Below the pieces are notes generated by a model. That model was not told the origin of the DNA. It was given only the letters and a program-made list of their open reading frames with translations, and searched no databases. Shown here piece by piece: positions 18,779-27,359 of a DNA stretch of 64,000 bases. A program made the position numbers and the translations under genes. How positions within the stretch are numbered: the first letter of the stretch is position 1; each line of letters begins with the position of its first letter. The stretch is from JAPPHA01 sp965242975 (GTDB lineage: Bacteria; Pseudomonadota; Alphaproteobacteria; Rhodobacterales; Rhodobacteraceae). The stretch is from the NCBI GenBank assembly GCA_965242975.1, contig CBDETS010000007.1:2976001-3040000 (forward strand), in the 5' to 3' direction.

Positions 18779-19290
18779 TCAGTTTTGCCCATCGGACAGC
18801 ATGTCGTCGGTGAACAGTGCCGGTGTGGTGCGCCCGAGGCTGTAGCCGTCCCGGGAGCGGATCACGGTTCCGGCACCGCACAGCTGCCTGAGGGTGGTGC
18901 TGACGGTTTCGTTGCGCAATCTGGCGCGTTGGCGAAGCTGGCGCTGGGAGAGCGGTCGTGCCGCATCGTCGAGCAGTTTCACGATCCGGGTTCCGGGGTC
19001 GCCGTCGGGTTCGGCCTGCTGGCGGGCCGGGGTTTCCTTGAGGCGCAGGAAGGTGCCGTGCCCCTCGGTCGCGAGGTCGAGTTCGATGTCGTCCCGGGCG
19101 GGGGCGGCGCGGTGCTCGACACTCATGAAGATCTGCTGACGGCGACGGCGCAGGTAGGCCATGCTGTCGCACCATGCGAAGAGTTCGCCGGAGCCGCGCA
19201 GCGCCTGTCCTGCCCGTGCTGCGCCGCTCTTGCGGGCGTGGTGGACGACGAGGACGGCGGTTTCGAACCGGCGCTGGAGGCTGCGGAGGA
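18779..19290 (-). pseudogene. Tn-B RepA-like ATPase, 3' part
   Basis: Continues the gene begun at 23499: FLRSLQRRFETAVLVVHHARKS, then GSGELFAWCDSMAYLRRRR and a C-terminal winged-helix-like stretch (PLSQRQLRQRARLRNETVS), ending at 18779. VVHHARKS is the hexameric RecA/RepA motif following Walker B. Joined to the 5' part across RIT3 (PILA + FLRS) it gives one frame of about 325 codons. Confidence 0.8.
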
Positions 19291-19326
19291 AAGCGAGGTG
19301 ATGGGAATGTTCCCATCACCTCGCTT
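19291..19326. repeat. Perfect palindrome at the RIT3 left junction
   Basis: Arms of 17 bases (AAGCGAGGTGATGGGAA and its exact inverse) around a central TG. The outer arm start AAGCGAGG is target sequence also found at the right junction (23020-23027); the inner arm end CCTCGCTT is the start of the terminal repeat. Confidence 0.85.
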
Positions 19327-19373
19327 ATGGGAACCAAATGTTTATGTGAATCTTGAATCCCAAGTGCCTGTCA
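19319..19373 (+). repeat. RIT3 left terminal inverted repeat
   Basis: 55 bases starting CCTCGCTTATGGGAACC and ending AAGTGCCTGTCA, exact inverse of 22973-23027. Confidence 0.9.
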
Positions 19374-19454
19374 TGACACGCCTTATCCGCTGATTGGGTT
19401 CACATAAAAATCTGCTCTACTCCTGTCGATTTCGACACTGACAGGAGAGAGATC

Positions 19455-21017
19455 GTGCCTTCGAAACAATTCGGTCTTCCACTGCTCGATGTGGTTCCGG
19501 AACGGGATACCCGTGTTGTCCGGTGCTATGCGGAGCACCTGGAAGGCCTTGGTCTTTCAGACAGGAAGACCAGCTTATTGATCAGTACGGCCAGGCACGT
19601 CGCGGTCTGGCTGGCGCTCAACGGGGCGGGTCTCGACAAGCTCGACGTCCACCTTCTTGATCGTTTCATGCGCCATGAATGCCACTGTCCGGGACGGCAT
19701 CGGAACGGCAGGAAGCCCGGGCAGCACTGCAGGCGATTTGCGCTCAGGTTCCTCCGGTACCTGCTCGAGACCGGGCGGGCAGAGGTGCCCCCGGAGATCG
19801 AGGCCGGCGGACATCTTGCGACACGGTTCCGGGACTCCCTGGAAGAGCAGGGATACGCAAGCTCGACGATCAGATCGAGCGGGACCCTGTGCCGCCACTT
19901 CATCGTCTGGCTCTACCTGTCGGACATTCCCCTGGCGGAAGCCGACGAACGCGTTCAGCGTCGCTTTCTTGCCCACGACTGCACCTGTGTTCATCCGGGG
20001 TTCCTCGACAGGCCCACAGGGTTTGCCGGTTCCAGAACCTCCGGATCAACGCTCCGGCTCTTTGCCGCGTTCCTGGTGGACAGGAACGTTATCCCGGCGC
20101 CGGTGGTCCCGCAACGCCATGCGGAACACGGTGAACATCTCGATGCGTTCCTCCACTGGCTTCGGCAGCATCGCGGCCTCAGGGACACGACCATCGAACA
20201 ATACGAAAGGCACATGCGCGCGCTGCTTCCGGCTCTCGGCGACGACCCGGGGGCGTATGACGCCGCCCGTGTCCGGAACACGATCCTGGACCGTCTCGAA
20301 ACCGCGTCTCGCGGGCAGGTCGGCGACCAGGCGAGCGCGCTTCGGATGTACCTGCGCTTTCTCGGGTCGAACGGCCTCTGCCGGCCGGAACTCGTCCACG
20401 CGGTTCCGACGGTCCCGAGACTCCGGGGCGAAAGCCTGCCCCGGCATGTCGGGCAGGACGATATCGAACGCATGATCGCGACCTGCGACGTGACGACGCC
20501 GATGGGGATGCGCGACCGGGCAGCCCTGCTGCTGCTCGCCCGGCTTGCGTTGCGGGCCGGCGACGTCGCCGGGTTGAATCTCGACGATATCGACTGGGAC
20601 AGGGCCGTCATCCGGGTCAAAGGCAAGTCGCGGCGGGAGACGGAACTGCCGCTGCCGCAGGATGTGGGCGACGCGCTGCGGGATTACATCCTGGAGGCCC
20701 GGCCACGCAGCGACGAGAAGAAGGTGTTTCTCCGCTGCATGGCGCCGCACCGGCCCTTGGCGAATAACAGCATCAGCACTTCCATCGTATGCCGTGCGGT
20801 CGAGCGGGCCGGTATCCGGGGCGTCGGCCCGACAGCGTCACACCTGTTCAGGCGCTCGGCGGCGACCAATCTCCTGCGCGACGGCGCCCCCCTGGAAGCC
20901 ATCGGCACCCTGCTCAGGCACAGCTCTCCCGACGTCACTGCGATCTATGCCCGCGTCGATGTCCGGATGCTCCGTGAACTGGTGCAGCCCTGGCCCTTCG
21001 AGGGAGACGACCGATGA
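19455..21017 (+). CDS. RIT3 tyrosine recombinase A (cysteine-rich N-terminal half)
   Basis: 520 residues. As in RIT2, the N-terminal half has HECHCPGRHRNGRK (about residue 74) and HDCTCVHPG, possible metal sites. The catalytic domain shows ARLALRAGDVAGL, HLFRRSAATNLL and LRHSSPDVTAIYARV. In the second motif the residue after HxxR is Arg instead of the common His; HxxR itself is kept. The start follows GACAGGAGAGAGATC, a good ribosome site. Confidence 0.9.
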   Translation: MPSKQFGLPLLDVVPERDTRVVRCYAEHLEGLGLSDRKTSLLISTARHVAVWLALNGAGLDKLDVHLLDRFMRHECHCPGRHRNGRKPGQHCRRFALRFLRYLLETGRAEVPPEIEAGGHLATRFRDSLEEQGYASSTIRSSGTLCRHFIVWLYLSDIPLAEADERVQRRFLAHDCTCVHPGFLDRPTGFAGSRTSGSTLRLFAAFLVDRNVIPAPVVPQRHAEHGEHLDAFLHWLRQHRGLRDTTIEQYERHMRALLPALGDDPGAYDAARVRNTILDRLETASRGQVGDQASALRMYLRFLGSNGLCRPELVHAVPTVPRLRGESLPRHVGQDDIERMIATCDVTTPMGMRDRAALLLLARLALRAGDVAGLNLDDIDWDRAVIRVKGKSRRETELPLPQDVGDALRDYILEARPRSDEKKVFLRCMAPHRPLANNSISTSIVCRAVERAGIRGVGPTASHLFRRSAATNLLRDGAPLEAIGTLLRHSSPDVTAIYARVDVRMLRELVQPWPFEGDDR

Positions 21018-21940
21018 CCATGACGGATCACGTGAAGGATTACGTCGCAAGCAGGAAAGCACTGGGCCTGTCGTTCAGGGAAGAAGAGCGGGTCCTGATG
21101 CGTTACGCAGAACATGCCGACGCCGGGGGCGACGAATTCGTGCGTATAAACAGTGTCCTGGACTGGGCCCGTACGGCGATATCGGTCGGCGAGGCACAAA
21201 GACGACTGCGCATCGTCCGCGGGTTGGCCGTCTTCCTCCATGTCGGGGATGACCGTCACGAGGTGCCCCACCGGGACGCTCTCGGCAAGCGGAGACGGTA
21301 CCGCCCACCGCCGTGCATTCCGTCACCGGAGGAGATCCGGTTGATCATGACGGAAGCGCTGTCCCTGCCGCCGGCAGGGTCGCTCACCCCGCGGACCTTC
21401 CACACCATCATCGGTCTCATCGCATGCACCGGGCTGAGACGCTCGGAAGCAACCGGCCTGCTGCTGGGCGACCTCGGACCGGACGGGCTCCTGGTCAGGA
21501 ATACCAAGAACCGCCGTGACCGCCTTGTCCCCCTGCACGAGAGCACCCGCCGCGCCCTCGACGACTACCTCGTGGCGCGGAAACGGCAGGGCGGACCCTG
21601 CGAACACCTGTTCGTGCTCGCATCCGGCCGGCCGGTGCGCCCGGATTATCTGACCGAGACCTTCATCCTGCTCGCTCGCAAGGCAGGGGTTCGCGGCAAA
21701 GCCGGGGAACCCGGCCCCAGGCTTCACGACCTGAGGCACGGATTCGCCGTTCGCGCACTGGAAGGCTGCATCTCTTCCAGCCGGAAGGATGTCGGCCGAC
21801 ACATGCTCGCGCTCTCGACCACCCTAGGACACGCGCGACCTGTGGACACGTACTGGTACCTGGAGGCGACACCCGTCCTCATGCGCCAGGTGTCGGAGGC
21901 GACCGAGAAACTGCACATGACAGGAAAGGAAAAGACATGA
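21014..21940 (+). CDS. RIT3 tyrosine recombinase B
   Basis: 308 residues from the ATG overlapping the previous TGA. Motifs CTGLRRSEATGL, HDLRHGFAVR and LGHARPVDTYWYLEA are complete. The start DHVKDYVASRKALGLSF is close to RIT2 B (DHVVRFVAHKRSLGCKY), supporting common descent of these two elements. Confidence 0.9.
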   Translation: MTMTDHVKDYVASRKALGLSFREEERVLMRYAEHADAGGDEFVRINSVLDWARTAISVGEAQRRLRIVRGLAVFLHVGDDRHEVPHRDALGKRRRYRPPPCIPSPEEIRLIMTEALSLPPAGSLTPRTFHTIIGLIACTGLRRSEATGLLLGDLGPDGLLVRNTKNRRDRLVPLHESTRRALDDYLVARKRQGGPCEHLFVLASGRPVRPDYLTETFILLARKAGVRGKAGEPGPRLHDLRHGFAVRALEGCISSSRKDVGRHMLALSTTLGHARPVDTYWYLEATPVLMRQVSEATEKLHMTGKEKT

Positions 21941-22929
21941 CCAAACTCGCACCCCCGCTATCCACCTTCCTGCAGGAGTATCTCCCCCGTGACCGGGGAG
22001 CCAGCCGGCACACCATCGAGAGCTACACCACGAGCTTCAGGCTGCTCGCGGTCTTCGCCGCGGACAGGCACGGCGTCCGTCCCTGCGCGCTCGAGGTCGG
22101 CCATCTCGAGGTCGACACCATTCTCGCCTTCCTCGACCATCTCGAAAACGAGCGTGGAAACGGGGTTCACACCCGCAACACCCGTTTGGCCGCAATCAAG
22201 AGTTTTGGCCGTTTCCTCGAGTACCGGTACCCGGACCATCTCGAACTGGCGGCACGGGTGCATGCGATCCCGCAGAAGAAGGGCGACGTTCCCGCGCTCG
22301 ACTATCTCGACCGGGACGAAGTGGATGCGCTGCTCAAGGCGCCGGACACCGCCACACGGACCGGAACCCGGGACCGGGCGATGCTGTGTCTTGCCTACAA
22401 CGCCGGGCTCCGGGTCTCCGAACTGGTCGGCCTCGGCCTCGACGATGTCCGGATGCCGCAGCTCGACGAGATCCGGGTCATGGGCAAGGGACGAAGGGCC
22501 CGCGTCCTGCCGCTGTGGAAGGAAACGGGATGTGCGCTCGGTGCATGGCTGTCTGTCCGTCCCGAAGTTCCCGACCGCCACCTGTTCCTGAATGCGATGG
22601 GACGGGGGATGACCCGGCGCGGCTTCGCCAAGCGGCTCGAGCTGCACGTCACGACGGCGGCGCAGACGCAACCGTCGATCGCACGCCGGAAGGTAACGCC
22701 CCATTCCATTCGACATGCCAGCGCCTTGATGATTCTCGAGGCGACCGGCGACATCCGCAAGGTCTCGCTGTGGCTGGGGCACCAGAGCCTCCAGACCACG
22801 GAGATTTACCTTCGTACGGATCCTGCCGAAAAGCTGGACATGCTCTCGGAGTGGCATTCCCCGGGCCTTGGCAAGGGACGGTTCACGGGCGTGAAGGACG
22901 CGCTGATGGCGATGCTGTCGAACGTCTGA
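21937..22929 (+). CDS. RIT3 tyrosine recombinase C
   Basis: 330 residues. Motifs YNAGLRVSELVGL, HSIRHASALMIL and LGHQSLQTTEIYLRT are complete. The N-terminal FLQEYLPRDRGASRHTIESY matches RIT2 C. Coupled to gene B by an ATGA overlap. All three RIT3 genes look intact, so this is the RIT copy most likely to be active, with RIT2. Confidence 0.9.
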   Translation: MTKLAPPLSTFLQEYLPRDRGASRHTIESYTTSFRLLAVFAADRHGVRPCALEVGHLEVDTILAFLDHLENERGNGVHTRNTRLAAIKSFGRFLEYRYPDHLELAARVHAIPQKKGDVPALDYLDRDEVDALLKAPDTATRTGTRDRAMLCLAYNAGLRVSELVGLGLDDVRMPQLDEIRVMGKGRRARVLPLWKETGCALGAWLSVRPEVPDRHLFLNAMGRGMTRRGFAKRLELHVTTAAQTQPSIARRKVTPHSIRHASALMILEATGDIRKVSLWLGHQSLQTTEIYLRTDPAEKLDMLSEWHSPGLGKGRFTGVKDALMAMLSNV

Positions 22930-22972
22930 GCCGGATTTTTATGGGAACCGAATCGGTGGAAAACGTGCGTCG

Positions 22973-23027
22973 TGACAGGCACTTGGGATTCAAGATTCAC
23001 ATAAACATTTGGTTCCCATAAGCGAGG
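22973..23027 (-). repeat. RIT3 right terminal inverted repeat
   Basis: Inverse of 19319-19373; ends in AAGCGAGG, after which the RepA-like coding sequence resumes (ATGGGCGCGATCTC). Confidence 0.9.
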
Positions 23028-23499
23028 ATGGGCGCGATCTCGCCGACCGCATTCTCGTCGACGCCATGCAGCCGGACCAGTGGGTCGAGGATCAGGATGC
23101 GGGGCCGGGCCTGGTCGACGGTGGCGGCGAGCTTCGCCTGGTCCGCCTTGCGGTCGAGGCGCAGGACCGGGGTATCGATGACGGCGATGTCGAGATCATC
23201 GAAGTGGACATCGGCGGCGGCGGCGATCCCCTGGAGGCGCTGGCGGACGACATGGCCGGCGTCCTCGGCGGCATAGAGCAGCACCCCGGGCCGGGGCATT
23301 CGACCGGGAAGCGCCGCAGGCAGGGAGCGGCACTGGCGACGGCGACGGCGATGTCGAGGGCGAGGAAGGTCTTGCCGCATTTGGGTTCTCCCCCGAGGAT
23401 GCCGACGGCCTGTTCGCCCCACAGGGTGTCGACCAGCCAGTCCTGCTGGCGCGGGCGGTCCTCGAGTTCGCGCGGCCTGCGTGTGGGGAATGCGGTCAT
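23028..23499 (-). pseudogene. Tn-B RepA-like ATPase, 5' part
   Basis: ATG at 23499 overlaps the TGA of the ATPase gene. It reads DWLVDTLWGEQAVGILGG, Walker A LGGEPKCGKTFLALD, VLLYAAEDAGHVVRQRLQG and Walker B RILILDPLVRLHGVDENA, the layout of hexameric RepA/DnaB-like ATPases. It is cut by RIT3 after EIAPILA. A helicase-like ATPase beside a transposase pair is unusual cargo and parallels the primase-like gene of Tn-A. Confidence 0.8.
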
Positions 23500-24329
23500 C
23501 GGCGTGTCCTCCTGCCCGGCAGGGCGGTTCCGAAGACCTCGAAGAAGAGGCTTTCGTCGAGTTGCGTGCGCTCGCTTTCGGCGGCGGCGGCGAGCAGGCT
23601 GTCGGCCATGATGGCGAGGCTCCTCGGGTTGCCGCCGGCATGGGTGGTGAGGGCCGTCTTCAGTTCGGCGGTCATCAGCGCCGGATTGCCGGCTGCCCTG
23701 AGCAGGTGGTCGAGCAGTTTCGCCAGCCCGTCGGGGTCGGCGGCGTCCAGTGTCAGGCGATGGCGGATGCGCGAGGCCAGCGGCGCGAGTTCCTGGGTCC
23801 TGAACTTGTCGAGCAGTCGGCTGTCGCCGGCGAGGACGACGGAGAGAATGGTGCGGGAGTCGAACTCGGTGGAGGCGAGGAGGCGGATCTCCGTCAGCAC
23901 GGAAGTCTGCAGTTCCTGGGCCTCGTCGATGAGCAGCAGCGGCCGCATGCGGGTGTCGTGGAGATGGGAGCGCCACCGGTCGCGCAGCAGCTTGAAGCCG
24001 TTCCAGCGATTGTTGTGGACCAGTGCGATGCCGAACAGTTCGCCCATTTCGCGGTAGAAGTCGGCGAGCCGCGAGGACGGGTGGGAGAGCGCCGCGATGC
24101 GCAGTCCCTCGATCGTGTCGAGACGCAGGGCGAGCTGGCGCAGGACGGCGCTCTTGCCGGTCCCGGGATCGCCGACGACGAGGGCGAAGCCGCCCTGGCC
24201 CAGGAGATGGTTCTCGACCCTGAGGCAGAAGCTCTCGACGGCGGGAGTGGTGAACAGCTCCCCGGCCGGCAGGTCGGGGGCAAACGGGTTCCATTTGAGG
24301 CCATACAGGCTCAGTGTCTCACGGTTCAT
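23496..24329 (-). CDS. Tn-B AAA ATPase (TniB/TnsC/ExeA-like)
   Basis: About 277 residues from the ATG at 24329, coupled to the transposase by ATGA. GLKWNPFAPDLP is the ExeA-type start. Walker A is VVGDPGTGKSAVLRQ, Walker B LLLIDEAQELQ, and GGNPRSLAIMADSLL the sensor-2 region. Probable role: ATP-dependent target selection and transposase activation. Preceded by GAGGAGGATC. Intact. Confidence 0.9.
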   Translation of the reverse strand: MNRETLSLYGLKWNPFAPDLPAGELFTTPAVESFCLRVENHLLGQGGFALVVGDPGTGKSAVLRQLALRLDTIEGLRIAALSHPSSRLADFYREMGELFGIALVHNNRWNGFKLLRDRWRSHLHDTRMRPLLLIDEAQELQTSVLTEIRLLASTEFDSRTILSVVLAGDSRLLDKFRTQELAPLASRIRHRLTLDAADPDGLAKLLDHLLRAAGNPALMTAELKTALTTHAGGNPRSLAIMADSLLAAAAESERTQLDESLFFEVFGTALPGRRTRR

Positions 24330-25804
24330 GACGAATGATCCTCCTCGTCGCCGGCGTTGTCGGTCTTGTCGGAATCGCCCCGGAAGGGCATCCAGGCCGG
24401 CGGCAGGCCGGTTGCCGCCTGTTTGTTCAGGATCTTCCTGAGAAGCGGCGGCACCTCCGCCTTTCCGGTGCCGGGTTCGGCATCGGCGGCGTCGCCGGGT
24501 CCGACCGGCCTGCGCGCGGCATTGGCATGCGCGCGCTTGTCGAGCGGATGGAGCAGGCACAGGCAGTCGTCGTTCTCGGTGACCAGTTCTGCGACCGTCA
24601 GGTCCCAGCGGGCATAGCGCACCCGGGCTTCGAGCAGGTGGCGCCAGGGTTTCGGCACCTGGAAACGGACGCTGTCGAGCGACAGGGTTCCGTCGGAGCG
24701 CCGGATGGTCCGCGTGACCGCAATCCGGAACGCCGACCTGAGCGCGGCACTGTCCGGACAGTCCCGCGCGGCATTGTCGCTCTGCTTCAGGCGCTCAAGA
24801 GGCGTGACCCCGAGCTCGCGATGGACCCGGCAATGGTAGTCATGCTCGAGCCAGGCGATGGTCGCGTCGTTCAGCATCTGCAGGGTGAGCGGTTCCCCGA
24901 TCCCTTCGAGCATGGCCATCAGACGGCCTTCGACCGAACCCCACAGGACCTCCATCTTGCCGTTCTGATGAGGTGAGTAAGCGAGTGTCCGGACATGCTG
25001 GATGCCCAGTCTGAACAGGCCGGCCTCGACCTCGCCGGCGATCATCGGTGAACCGTTGTCCGACATCAGGGCCCTGGGCAGCCCGCGCTTCATGAACGCC
25101 TGGCTGAGCCCGTGGGTGAAGGTCTCGGTCGTCTCCTCCAGGTACCACTGCAAGTGGCAGCCGAGACGGGAATGATCGTCGAGGACCCCGAACAGGAAGG
25201 GCGTCCGCCACTCGCCGCCCGGCGTCAGCACCCGGACAGATGCGTGGTGATAATCGCAGTGCCATAGGGCATGCGAGCGCGAGACCTCGTAGCTCAGAAC
25301 CTCGCGCGCTTCGGCCGGCACCTGCTTTTGGTCAGTGCCGCGGCGGCGGCGGCGGCGGACCAGCCCACGGCGCCGCATCGCACGTCTCAGCGTCGAATAG
25401 GACGGCATCGGCCCGAGCCATGGCTCGTCTTCCACGCGCGCCTCGAGGTTGCCGTAATGCAGTTGCACGCTCCACGACGGGTGGGCCCTGTACTGCTCCC
25501 GCAGGACGTCGAGCAGGGCCGGAGACAGCGCCCGCTCGCGGCCGGCATCGCTGCGCCGTTGCCGCCGGAGCGCACCCACCGGATCCCGGTCCTGTGCCCG
25601 GGCCTGGTAGTACCAGCGTTCGATGGTGGATACCGAGAAGCGGACCTCGCCGCCGCCGGGACGCTGCCAGACCTGGCTCGCCAACCTCTCGAGTTCGCCC
25701 CGCAGCCGGCCCTTCGGCGGCGGCGCCGCCAGCAGCGGTCCGACCACCGCAAAGCGCAAGCGTGCCCAGCCGTCGGGGTCGCCGGGTTCGTCTCTCTTGC
25801 CCAT
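24326..25804 (-). CDS. Tn-B DDE transposase (Mu/IS481/TniA-like)
   Basis: 492 residues. The N-terminal region has helix-turn-helix segments (RFSVSTIERWYYQARA, YSTLRRAMRRRGLVRRRRRR). The rve-type catalytic core shows Asp in HCDYHHASVRVL, Asp in LMSDNGSPMIAG and Glu in SPHQNGKMEVLWGSVE. A C-terminal barrel (GTLSLDSVRFQVP) matches Mu-type transposases. GGGAGG lies 8 bases before the ATG. This is the only intact DDE transposase of the two related transposons. Confidence 0.9.
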   Translation of the reverse strand: MGKRDEPGDPDGWARLRFAVVGPLLAAPPPKGRLRGELERLASQVWQRPGGGEVRFSVSTIERWYYQARAQDRDPVGALRRQRRSDAGRERALSPALLDVLREQYRAHPSWSVQLHYGNLEARVEDEPWLGPMPSYSTLRRAMRRRGLVRRRRRRGTDQKQVPAEAREVLSYEVSRSHALWHCDYHHASVRVLTPGGEWRTPFLFGVLDDHSRLGCHLQWYLEETTETFTHGLSQAFMKRGLPRALMSDNGSPMIAGEVEAGLFRLGIQHVRTLAYSPHQNGKMEVLWGSVEGRLMAMLEGIGEPLTLQMLNDATIAWLEHDYHCRVHRELGVTPLERLKQSDNAARDCPDSAALRSAFRIAVTRTIRRSDGTLSLDSVRFQVPKPWRHLLEARVRYARWDLTVAELVTENDDCLCLLHPLDKRAHANAARRPVGPGDAADAEPGTGKAEVPPLLRKILNKQAATGLPPAWMPFRGDSDKTDNAGDEEDHSS

Positions 25805-25893
25805 GACGCTGTCCTCCCTGTGTCGGTCCGTGGGAGGTCAGTGCTATTCGGCCCCGGATTATCGTGACAGTTCCATCCTCTGCGGATGCGCCC

Positions 25894-26469
25894 TCAGCCA
25901 CCACCGAGACTGAAGGATCCGGTCCACGGACGCAGCCAGACAAGGCTCCGCAACAGCCGCGAACGCCGCGAACGCCCCCGTATCGTCCGCATCAGCCAGA
26001 CCAGAGGCGCCTCCCCGGGCGGCGGTGCCAGTTCGCCCCGCTTCAGACGCCACGCCCGTGTTTCCGGGAATATCGCGCACCACCACCGACGCCAGCGCCG
26101 CAGCGTCGTCACCGGAATGCCCAGGCGCTCGGAGACGGTCGTCAGCCGGAACCCGCCGCGCTGAACCAGGAAGCTCGCCGCAAGGAACACCGGAGCCACC
26201 CGGAACCGCCGGCCGAAAAAGCGAACCGACGACGGCGTCTCGCGGCGGCGGCAGGCCCGGCAACAGAAACTGAAACGCCGGATGCCCTCACGCAGGGATG
26301 CCGCAAGACCGTGCGGCTTGCGGGGATAGGACGCGCTGTCCAGGCAGCTCCCGCAACGCGGGCAACCTTCCGCGCGGACGCGCTCGGCTTCCGCCGCGTC
26401 AATCCACGTCAGGAAGGCCCAGATACGGGCGCAGGAAAGGATGGAACCGGGAAAGAAATCGTGTAACAT
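25894..26469 (-). CDS. Tn-B zinc-ribbon/helix-turn-helix protein
   Basis: About 191 residues from the ATG at 26469. Two Cys pairs, CPRCGSC and CCRAC, bracket a basic stretch and make a likely zinc ribbon; RLTTVSERLGIPVTTLRRWRRWW downstream is a helix-turn-helix. I do not recognise the family. It lies 90 bp upstream of the transposase on the same strand and near the right transposon end, so it may bind the end or regulate transposition. Confidence 0.6.
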   Translation of the reverse strand: MLHDFFPGSILSCARIWAFLTWIDAAEAERVRAEGCPRCGSCLDSASYPRKPHGLAASLREGIRRFSFCCRACRRRETPSSVRFFGRRFRVAPVFLAASFLVQRGGFRLTTVSERLGIPVTTLRRWRRWWCAIFPETRAWRLKRGELAPPPGEAPLVWLMRTIRGRSRRSRLLRSLVWLRPWTGSFSLGGG

Positions 26470-26616
26470 TGGCCTCGTCTCAGATGATTTGAGCGTCACC
26501 GAGACAAAGCCCCTCAATCGACTTCTTGCAAGGAAATTGAGGGGCACCAAACCCCGAACATCAAATAATCCGGGCAAAAACGCCCGAAAACCCATCAGAT
26601 TTTCTGAATACGTTCA

Positions 26617-26621
26617 GCCGC
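26617..26621 (+). repeat. Tn-B target-site duplication, right copy (GCCGC)
   Basis: Second copy of the 5-bp duplication; the element end just before it reads CGTTCA, the inverse of the left TGA end. Confidence 0.8.
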
Positions 26622-27053
26622 AAGGCCGACGGCGGCTTCTGGATCGCGCGGCAGACGGCCCCCAAAACCGCCCTCCTCGTCGAGGGAGCCATCGACGCCC
26701 TCTCGGCATGGACACTCGCCGACAGGACCCAGATCGACATCGTCATCTCCACCGCAGGAGCCACCGGAACAATGCCGAAGTGGATCGAAGGCTTCCATCT
26801 CCAGGCCGTCTTCTGCGGATATGACGCCGACCAGGCCGGAGACCACGCCGCCGCAATGCTCGAGATGCAAGATCCCGCAGTCTGGCGCATGCGGCCGGCC
26901 GGCGACGGTGACGTCACGGACTGGAACGATATCCTGACCAAGCGGAAAAACGATCACGAACCCGGCACGGACCAAAACCAGGGACGGGTCCGGAAAACCC
27001 TCCACTCAGATCAGCGTAAAGTGGGAAGAATCGTCCCAAACCGAGCAGAATAA
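26622..27053 (+). pseudogene. Tn-A primase-like gene, 3' part (Toprim domain)
   Basis: Resumes with KADGGFWIARQTAP and reads LLVEGAIDALSAW (Toprim Glu motif) and CGYDADQAGDHAA (DxD motif), then DVTDWNDILTKR, the usual end of this family. About 40 further codons to 27053 run into repeat-like flanking sequence and probably replace the native end. Together with 18024-18536 it makes a primase/Toprim protein that may help replicate or repair the transposon. Split only by Tn-B. Confidence 0.75.
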
Positions 27054-27155
27054 ACCGGGAAATCCGCGCCAATCCAAATCGAAAAACAACAAGATGCGGC
27101 GGCGACAGCGCCGCGAACCGGCGCCGGATGCTCTCGATCGTGCCCATGCCGCGAG
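27019..27155 (-). pseudogene. ISAzo13-like end with transposase N-terminal remnant
   Basis: Reverse strand reads MGTIESIRRRFAALS, like the start of ISAzo13-type transposases, then passes into a segment about 75 percent identical by eye to 9169-9240. The body of the transposase is missing. GTGGGAAGAATCGTCCCA contains a short inverted repeat that may be the element tip. Confidence 0.4.
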
Positions 27156-27359
27156 TGAATCACATATCGATTCCAGGGGGATTCCCTCAGCGAAAAAACG
27201 ATTCGCCCGCATCGCAACGAGCCCTTGGCCGATTGCCTGCACAGGTTCCGCGACCCAGGAAACCGGAAGAATTCCGGCGACGGAATCCCGGTTGCCGCTT
27301 CGTGCAAACGCAAGGAGCGGCCGAGACCGCTCCCTTCCGTATGGCGATGAACTTCCGGT

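Larger units (their letters stand above)
19299..23019 (+). mobile_element. RIT3: recombinase-in-trio element inside Tn-B
   Basis: Three overlapping recombinase genes on the forward strand between 55-bp inverted repeats (19319-19373 and 22973-23027). AAGCGAGG flanks it on both sides as a likely 8-bp target duplication that is also part of the repeat. Removing the element rejoins the RepA-like gene in frame. Gene lengths (520, 308, 330) match RIT2, not RIT1. Confidence 0.85.
18537..26616 (-). mobile_element. Tn-B: 8.1-kb transposon with DDE transposase, AAA ATPase and RepA-like gene
   Basis: Bounded by GCCGC duplications. Both ends read inward TGA, with TGATGG 20 bases in, so the terminal repeats are short and imperfect, as in Mu/Tn7/Tn5053-type transposons. 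Cargo genes on the reverse strand run zinc-ribbon protein, transposase, ATPase, RepA-like ATPase; the last three overlap by ATGA. RIT3 sits in the RepA-like gene. The target is the primase-like gene of Tn-A. Confidence 0.75.

Noticed and set aside
17991..19337. A 448-codon reverse frame across the Tn-A/Tn-B junction
   Set aside because: It crosses a transposon boundary and lies antisense to the primase-like gene; low-complexity Arg/Pro-rich product.
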